Shown here piece by piece: positions 60,401 to 64,000 of a DNA stretch of 64,000 nucleotides. Where the stretch lies: the NCBI RefSeq assembly GCF_001687365.1, contig NZ_LGLV01000008.1, positions 1-64,000 of the forward strand, in the 5' to 3' direction. Each line of letters opens with the position of its first letter. Position 1 is the stretch's first letter. Source of the stretch: Pararhizobium polonicum. Lineage in GTDB: Bacteria; Pseudomonadota; Alphaproteobacteria; Rhizobiales; Rhizobiaceae. Below the pieces are notes generated by a model, which had not been told where the DNA came from, made no database searches, and saw only the letters and a program-made list of their open reading frames with translations. The position numbers were made by a program, and so were the translations under genes.

Positions 60401-61281
60401 AGGGAAGCTCCGTTGGTGCAGGGACGCGACAGCCAGTTCTTGAAGGCCACGATCGTATCGGTCTGTATCGCACCGACGCCCGCATCGGAAAGCGCGCCCC
60501 AGACTGCTTCCGGGTTTTTGGCCGCGCGGCTGTCGTTGAAATCGAGGCAATGGGAAACGTCGAGCGTGTTGATCCACAACCGGATATTCTGGCGCTCAAG
60601 CTCCTCGCGGCCTGCCGCCAGATCGGCGATGTCGGCAAACCGGACCTCGATCATCGGTGCTGCAAGTGGGGCGATACGGCGCAGGTCCTCGGCAAACAGG
60701 CCGGGGCGGACGCTGAACATCGGCATATGGGGAATGCTGCCGAACCAGTCGACATCGCGGATTGGAAAATGCTCCGATGCCGGATCGACCGGGGTCTTCA
60801 GGATGACCTGATCTTCCATCGACAGCCGGCGTACCTCGGCTGCGATCAACGGCAGGTCACGGGCGAATTTGGTGTCGATGTTGACGGCGATGCGGCCGCG
60901 CGCCTCCTCCAGCGCTTCGGCCAGTGTCGGGATGGCTTCCTGAGTCACGTGAGCGCCTATGCCGCCGCCGCCGGACCGCAGGCGCACTTGGCGGATGGTT
61001 GCGAAGGGGAGTTGCGCGGCGATCCCCGTGCCGGTCGAGGTCCGGTCGAGCGTATCGTCATGGATGACGACGAGCATTCCATCGGCGGTCGCCTGCGCAT
61101 CGATCTCGACGATTTCGACGCCGGCGGCAATCGCGTCACGGATGGCGGCCAGTGAGTTTTCCGGAGCGTGGGTCCAGAGGCCGCGATGGGCGACGGTGAG
61201 GATCTGCGGATTGTCGCGGGAGAGGAGGGAGGGGACCTTCGGGAAGGCGGGCTGAAGGGAGGATGCTGTCTGACTGGGCAT
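60397..61281 (-). CDS. Glycerophosphodiester phosphodiesterase
   Basis: 294 residues, TIM-barrel GDPD family. The catalytic His and substrate region is VAHRGLWTHAPENSLAAIRD near residues 30-49, the metal Glu and Asp are in VEIVEIDAQAT, and the second His in MLVVIHDDTLDRTSTGTG. The enzyme splits glycerophosphodiesters into glycerol-3-phosphate and an alcohol. There is no signal peptide, so it acts in the cytoplasm on imported diesters. It lies between the transporter and the phosphatase and overlaps the latter by four bases. Confidence 0.88.
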   Translation of the reverse strand: MPSQTASSLQPAFPKVPSLLSRDNPQILTVAHRGLWTHAPENSLAAIRDAIAAGVEIVEIDAQATADGMLVVIHDDTLDRTSTGTGIAAQLPFATIRQVRLRSGGGGIGAHVTQEAIPTLAEALEEARGRIAVNIDTKFARDLPLIAAEVRRLSMEDQVILKTPVDPASEHFPIRDVDWFGSIPHMPMFSVRPGLFAEDLRRIAPLAAPMIEVRFADIADLAAGREELERQNIRLWINTLDVSHCLDFNDSRAAKNPEAVWGALSDAGVGAIQTDTIVAFKNWLSRPCTNGASL

Positions 61282-61324
61282 TTTTGTGTCTCTAGCTGGG
61301 AGGGAGGATGGTTGGGAGGGGTGG

Positions 61325-62185
61325 TTAGAGTTTCCCCATGCCGGCGGCCATCAGGTCGTCGCGCAGGATACGGCCGGCGATGACGAAGACGATCAGGGCA
61401 GGAAGAAGCAGGATGAAGGCGATGATCGCGGCGACGGGCAACTGCAGGGAATAGGGGTTGAGGAAGATGTAGAGCTTGATCGGCAGGGTCTCGATGACGG
61501 GGGCGCCGACAATGAAGGACTTGTCGAACTCCTCGAAGCTGCCGATGAAGGAGAGCAGTCCGCCGGCGAGAAGCCCGGGCACGGCGAGCGGCAGGATGAT
61601 GTGGAGAACGACGCCGGCCGTTCCGGCGCCGAGCGAGCGGGCGGCGTGGATCAGATCGTCGGGAATGGTCTCAAGCGCCGCCGTCAGCAGGCGGATCATC
61701 AACGGCAGCGTGCCGACGATCTGAACGAGGATGACACCGGTCATCGAATAGGACAGGCCGAGAAACAGGAAGACCTGGCCGATGCCGACGGCGACGACGA
61801 GACCGGGAATGATGACCGGCGCCAGAATGAAGATTTCCACCACCCGCTTCAGCCGGAAGGGAAACCGCGCCATGGCCCAGGCCGTTGGCAGCGCGATGAG
61901 GCCTGTCGCAAAGGTGACGATGACGGCAATGACGGTGCTGTTGAGCGCGGCACGCAACAGGCCGGGATCGGCGATCATGTCCATCCAGCGGCTGAGCGTG
62001 TAATCGCGCGGGATCACATGTGGCGGCGCCCAGCCATCGGCCACGCTCCAGAGGAACATCAGCACGAGCGGCAGGGCAATCGTCAGCCCCAAGGCGGCAT
62101 AAAGCCCGGTTGAAACGAGCAGGCGATCATCCTCCTGAAAGACGCGGGCGCGTGCTGTCGGCAGGGTTTCGGCAAGGATGGTCAT
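61325..62185 (-). CDS. ABC transporter permease (PotC/spermidine-phosphonate-like class)
   Basis: 286 residues, six hydrophobic helices. The conserved cytoplasmic loop is HAARSLGAGTAGVVLHIILP near residues 187-206. This is the second inner-membrane subunit of a class that carries polyamines, iron, phosphonates or phosphodiesters. It abuts the first permease with no gap. With the glycerophosphodiesterase 43 bases away, a phosphodiester cargo is likely. Confidence 0.85.
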   Translation of the reverse strand: MTILAETLPTARARVFQEDDRLLVSTGLYAALGLTIALPLVLMFLWSVADGWAPPHVIPRDYTLSRWMDMIADPGLLRAALNSTVIAVIVTFATGLIALPTAWAMARFPFRLKRVVEIFILAPVIIPGLVVAVGIGQVFLFLGLSYSMTGVILVQIVGTLPLMIRLLTAALETIPDDLIHAARSLGAGTAGVVLHIILPLAVPGLLAGGLLSFIGSFEEFDKSFIVGAPVIETLPIKLYIFLNPYSLQLPVAAIIAFILLLPALIVFVIAGRILRDDLMAAGMGKL

Positions 62186-63043
62186 TCACTCGTCTCCCTT
62201 GGCACGGTTGACGCCGATCTTGGCCGTCAGCGCGTAATAGGCGAGAAGCACGGCAATGGCGAAGAGGCTGAGCACCATGCCCATCGCATAGACCTGCGCG
62301 AACTTGCCGTCGTTGAACTCGGAGACCATCAGCACGGAGAGCGGGCGCGGCGAGGGCGAGCCGACGATATCGGGAACGGCGTAGGAGCCCATGGAGCCGA
62401 TGAACGTGAGAAGGATCGCAGCGGTAATCCCCGGCATGGCGAGCGGCACCTCGACGAAGACGAAAGTATTCAAACGCGAGGCGCCGAGCGATCGTGCCGC
62501 GTGGCGGATGTCTTCCGGAATGCCGGCAAAGGCACTGGTGATGATCAGGGTCATGAAGGGGATCTGTTTCCAGACGGTGGCGAGAATGACGCCGATGCCC
62601 CATTCGTCGCGCACGAGCTTGGGCAGGCTAAGACCGAAGGGCGCGATCACCCGGTCGATGAAGCCGCCGCGCTCGGCCATGATGATGACCATGAGTGCGA
62701 CGATGATGCCGGGCACCGCCATCGGCAGCTTGTAGAGACCATTAAAGAGCTTTCGCCCCCGGAAGTTCTGCCGGATCAGTAATGCCAGCGGTATGGAAAC
62801 GGCAAGCGAAACGATGACAGGGGCGACGCCATAGTAGATCGAGGTCTTCAGGCCGCGCAGCATTGTCGCGCGGGTGAAAATCCGCTCGTACCATTGCAGC
62901 GTGAAAGTGCCGCCGTTGAGCTGAAGACTGCCGATCAGCGCCGACGCCAGTGGGCCACCGAAGAAGACGACGAGATAGCCGACGCCGGGCAGCAGAAGCA
63001 GGGCAAGCTGCGCCCTGCGGTCGCGAAGGGCGGCCTGCATCAC
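62186..63043 (-). CDS. ABC transporter permease (PotB-like class)
   Basis: 285 residues, about six hydrophobic helices; the EAA-type loop is HAARSLGASRLNTFVFVEVP near residues 175-194. It forms the heterodimeric channel with the next gene. Its ATG overlaps the ATPase stop by four bases. No periplasmic binding-protein gene is in the window; it may lie beyond the right edge, upstream of the ATPase. Confidence 0.85.
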   Translation of the reverse strand: MMQAALRDRRAQLALLLLPGVGYLVVFFGGPLASALIGSLQLNGGTFTLQWYERIFTRATMLRGLKTSIYYGVAPVIVSLAVSIPLALLIRQNFRGRKLFNGLYKLPMAVPGIIVALMVIIMAERGGFIDRVIAPFGLSLPKLVRDEWGIGVILATVWKQIPFMTLIITSAFAGIPEDIRHAARSLGASRLNTFVFVEVPLAMPGITAAILLTFIGSMGSYAVPDIVGSPSPRPLSVLMVSEFNDGKFAQVYAMGMVLSLFAIAVLLAYYALTAKIGVNRAKGDE

Positions 63044-64000
63044 GCGGCCTCCGCACGTTCGAAACCGCTCAGAAGATGCAGCGCTCCGTTGAAATCGAGC
63101 GAGACCCGGTTGCCGGCAGCGATCAGGCTTTCGGCCCCGGCCTGGCTGATTTTCAGCGTGTTGCCGGCGATATCGACCATGTAAAGCGCATTGGCGCCCA
63201 TGAAGGAAACCGACGTCACCATGCCCGCACCCGCTTCGTTCTGCCGGATCGCGATGGTTTCAGGACGCACGGAAACGCGCACGCTCCCCTTTGCCGGTGC
63301 AGACAGGGTGACGATCTGCCCCCAGGGCAGGCGGGCACGCAAACCATCGGCGTCAGCGGTCAGCAGGTTGGTCTGGCCGAGGAACCCGGCCGTAAACGCG
63401 CGGGTCGGCGCGCGGTAGAGATCGAGCGGCGTGCCCGTCTCGACGACCTTGCCGCCATCCATGACGACGATCCGGTCGGACATCGCCATGGCTTCCGCCT
63501 GATCGTGGGTCACGTAGATGCTGGTGGCGCCGATCCGGCGGTGCAGGTCGACCAGTTCCTGACGGAGCGTATCGCGCAGCTTGGCGTCGAGATTGGACAG
63601 GGGTTCGTCAAACAGAAGCAGGCGTGGCTGCATGACGATGGCGCGGGCGAGCGCAACCCGTTGCTGCTGGCCACCCGACAACTGGCGCGGCATACGCTCC
63701 ACCAGTCCGGTCAGGTTGCAGATCTCCAGTGCATGCTCGATACGCCGTGCACGCTCCGGCTTGGGCACATTCTTCATGCGCAATCCGAAGGCGAGATTCT
63801 TGGCGACCGACATGTGGGGAAACAGCGCATAGGACTGAAACACCATGGCGATGTCGCGGGCCTCGGGCGGCAACAGGTCGATCCGGGTGCCCGCCAACCG
63901 TATTTCGCCGGCGCTCGGGCGGGCAATGCCCATCAGGATACGCAGCAGCGTGGACTTGCCGCAGCCCGAGGGGCCGAGGATGGTGACGAACTCGCCCCGT
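63040..64000 (-). CDS. ABC transporter ATP-binding protein (PotA/UgpC type), N-terminus cut
   Basis: The window edge removes the first codons; about 320 remain. Visible are Walker A TILGPSGCGKSTLLRI right at the edge, Q-loop VFQSYALFPHMSVAKNLAFG, signature [18 protein letters not shown], Walker B RLLLFDEPLSNLDAKLRD, switch YVTHDQAEAMAMSD and a C-terminal TOBE domain (SVRPETIAI). The TOBE domain places it in the spermidine/glycerol-phosphate/iron importer class. It is the first visible gene of the minus-strand operon that ends with the phosphatase. Confidence 0.88.
   Translation of the reverse strand, partial: RGEFVTILGPSGCGKSTLLRILMGIARPSAGEIRLAGTRIDLLPPEARDIAMVFQSYALFPHMSVAKNLAFGLRMKNVPKPERARRIEHALEICNLTGLVERMPRQLSGGQQQRVALARAIVMQPRLLLFDEPLSNLDAKLRDTLRQELVDLHRRIGATSIYVTHDQAEAMAMSDRIVVMDGGKVVETGTPLDLYRAPTRAFTAGFLGQTNLLTADADGLRARLPWGQIVTLSAPAKGSVRVSVRPETIAIRQNEAGAGMVTSVSFMGANALYMVDIAGNTLKISQAGAESLIAAGNRVSLDFNGALHLLSGFERAEAA

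Noticed and set aside
1..64000. Mobile elements, CRISPR arrays, tRNA or rRNA genes, phage genes
   Set aside because: I looked for transposase-like proteins, regularly spaced repeats, tRNA cloverleafs with CCA-adjacent arms and rRNA segments and found none I could support.

Overview
The window looks like part of a secondary replicon or accessory chromosomal region of an alphaproteobacterium of the Rhizobiaceae type (Rhizobium, Agrobacterium or Neorhizobium). This is judged from the GC-rich coding sequence, a DUF1127 gene beside a CCUCCUCCC-loop small RNA, a DUF1403/ScpB pair, rhizobial sugar ABC operons and SorC, GntR, Lrp and MarR regulators. No search was run, so the taxon is an inference. 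I see no rRNA, tRNA, insertion sequence, CRISPR array or prophage. Most of the DNA is tightly packed catabolic and transport operons with 1-8 base overlaps.

Layout. 1-3461: the end of a DUF1127 gene, a terminator, a four-hairpin small RNA with an anti-Shine-Dalgarno motif in every loop, a pentapeptide-like protein, a small membrane protein, and a DUF1403-ScpB pair. 3718-12028: an organosulfur operon (FMN reductase MsuE, dimethylsulfone monooxygenase SfnG, a complete branched-chain-amino-acid-type ABC transporter, SfnB-like flavoprotein). 12079-19379: a sugar locus with a HAD phosphatase and SorC regulator facing an operon for a LacD-like aldolase, a ROK kinase fused to a second P-loop kinase domain, and a sugar ABC importer. 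19493-32151: a ten-gene minus-strand operon headed by a GntR regulator (proline-racemase-family epimerase, polar amino acid ABC importer, aldehyde dehydrogenase, GMC oxidoreductase, HpaI-type aldolase, D-amino-acid dehydrogenase, D-2-hydroxyacid dehydrogenase). It faces a succinate-semialdehyde-type dehydrogenase across a perfect operator-like palindrome.

32443-38722: a second sugar ABC importer followed by a fused dihydroxyacetone kinase and a SorC regulator. 38871-41463: an Lrp regulator facing ornithine cyclodeaminase and the citrulline hydrolase CtlX. 41525-51361: a nitrogen-scavenging block with an M20 amidohydrolase, aldehyde dehydrogenase, small ABM-fold protein, urea/amide-type five-part ABC transporter, a soluble AmiC-like binding protein and a divergent MarR regulator. 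51501-56652: an RND efflux pair with a divergent TetR regulator. 56847-59527: a zinc-type ABC importer preceded by a Zur-box-like site and a 42-residue membrane microprotein. 59621-64000: inositol-phosphatase-family enzyme, glycerophosphodiesterase and a binding-protein-dependent ABC transporter whose ATPase runs off the right edge.

The common theme is nutrient scavenging (sulfur, sugars, amino acids, amides, zinc, phosphodiesters), each operon pairing an importer with the enzymes for its cargo and usually a local regulator. The strongest candidates for something new are the multi-loop anti-SD RNA (328-487), the double-kinase fusion (14889-16322), the Liv-type transporter in a dimethylsulfone operon, the soluble AmiC-like protein paired with MarR, and the microprotein translationally coupled to the zinc importer.
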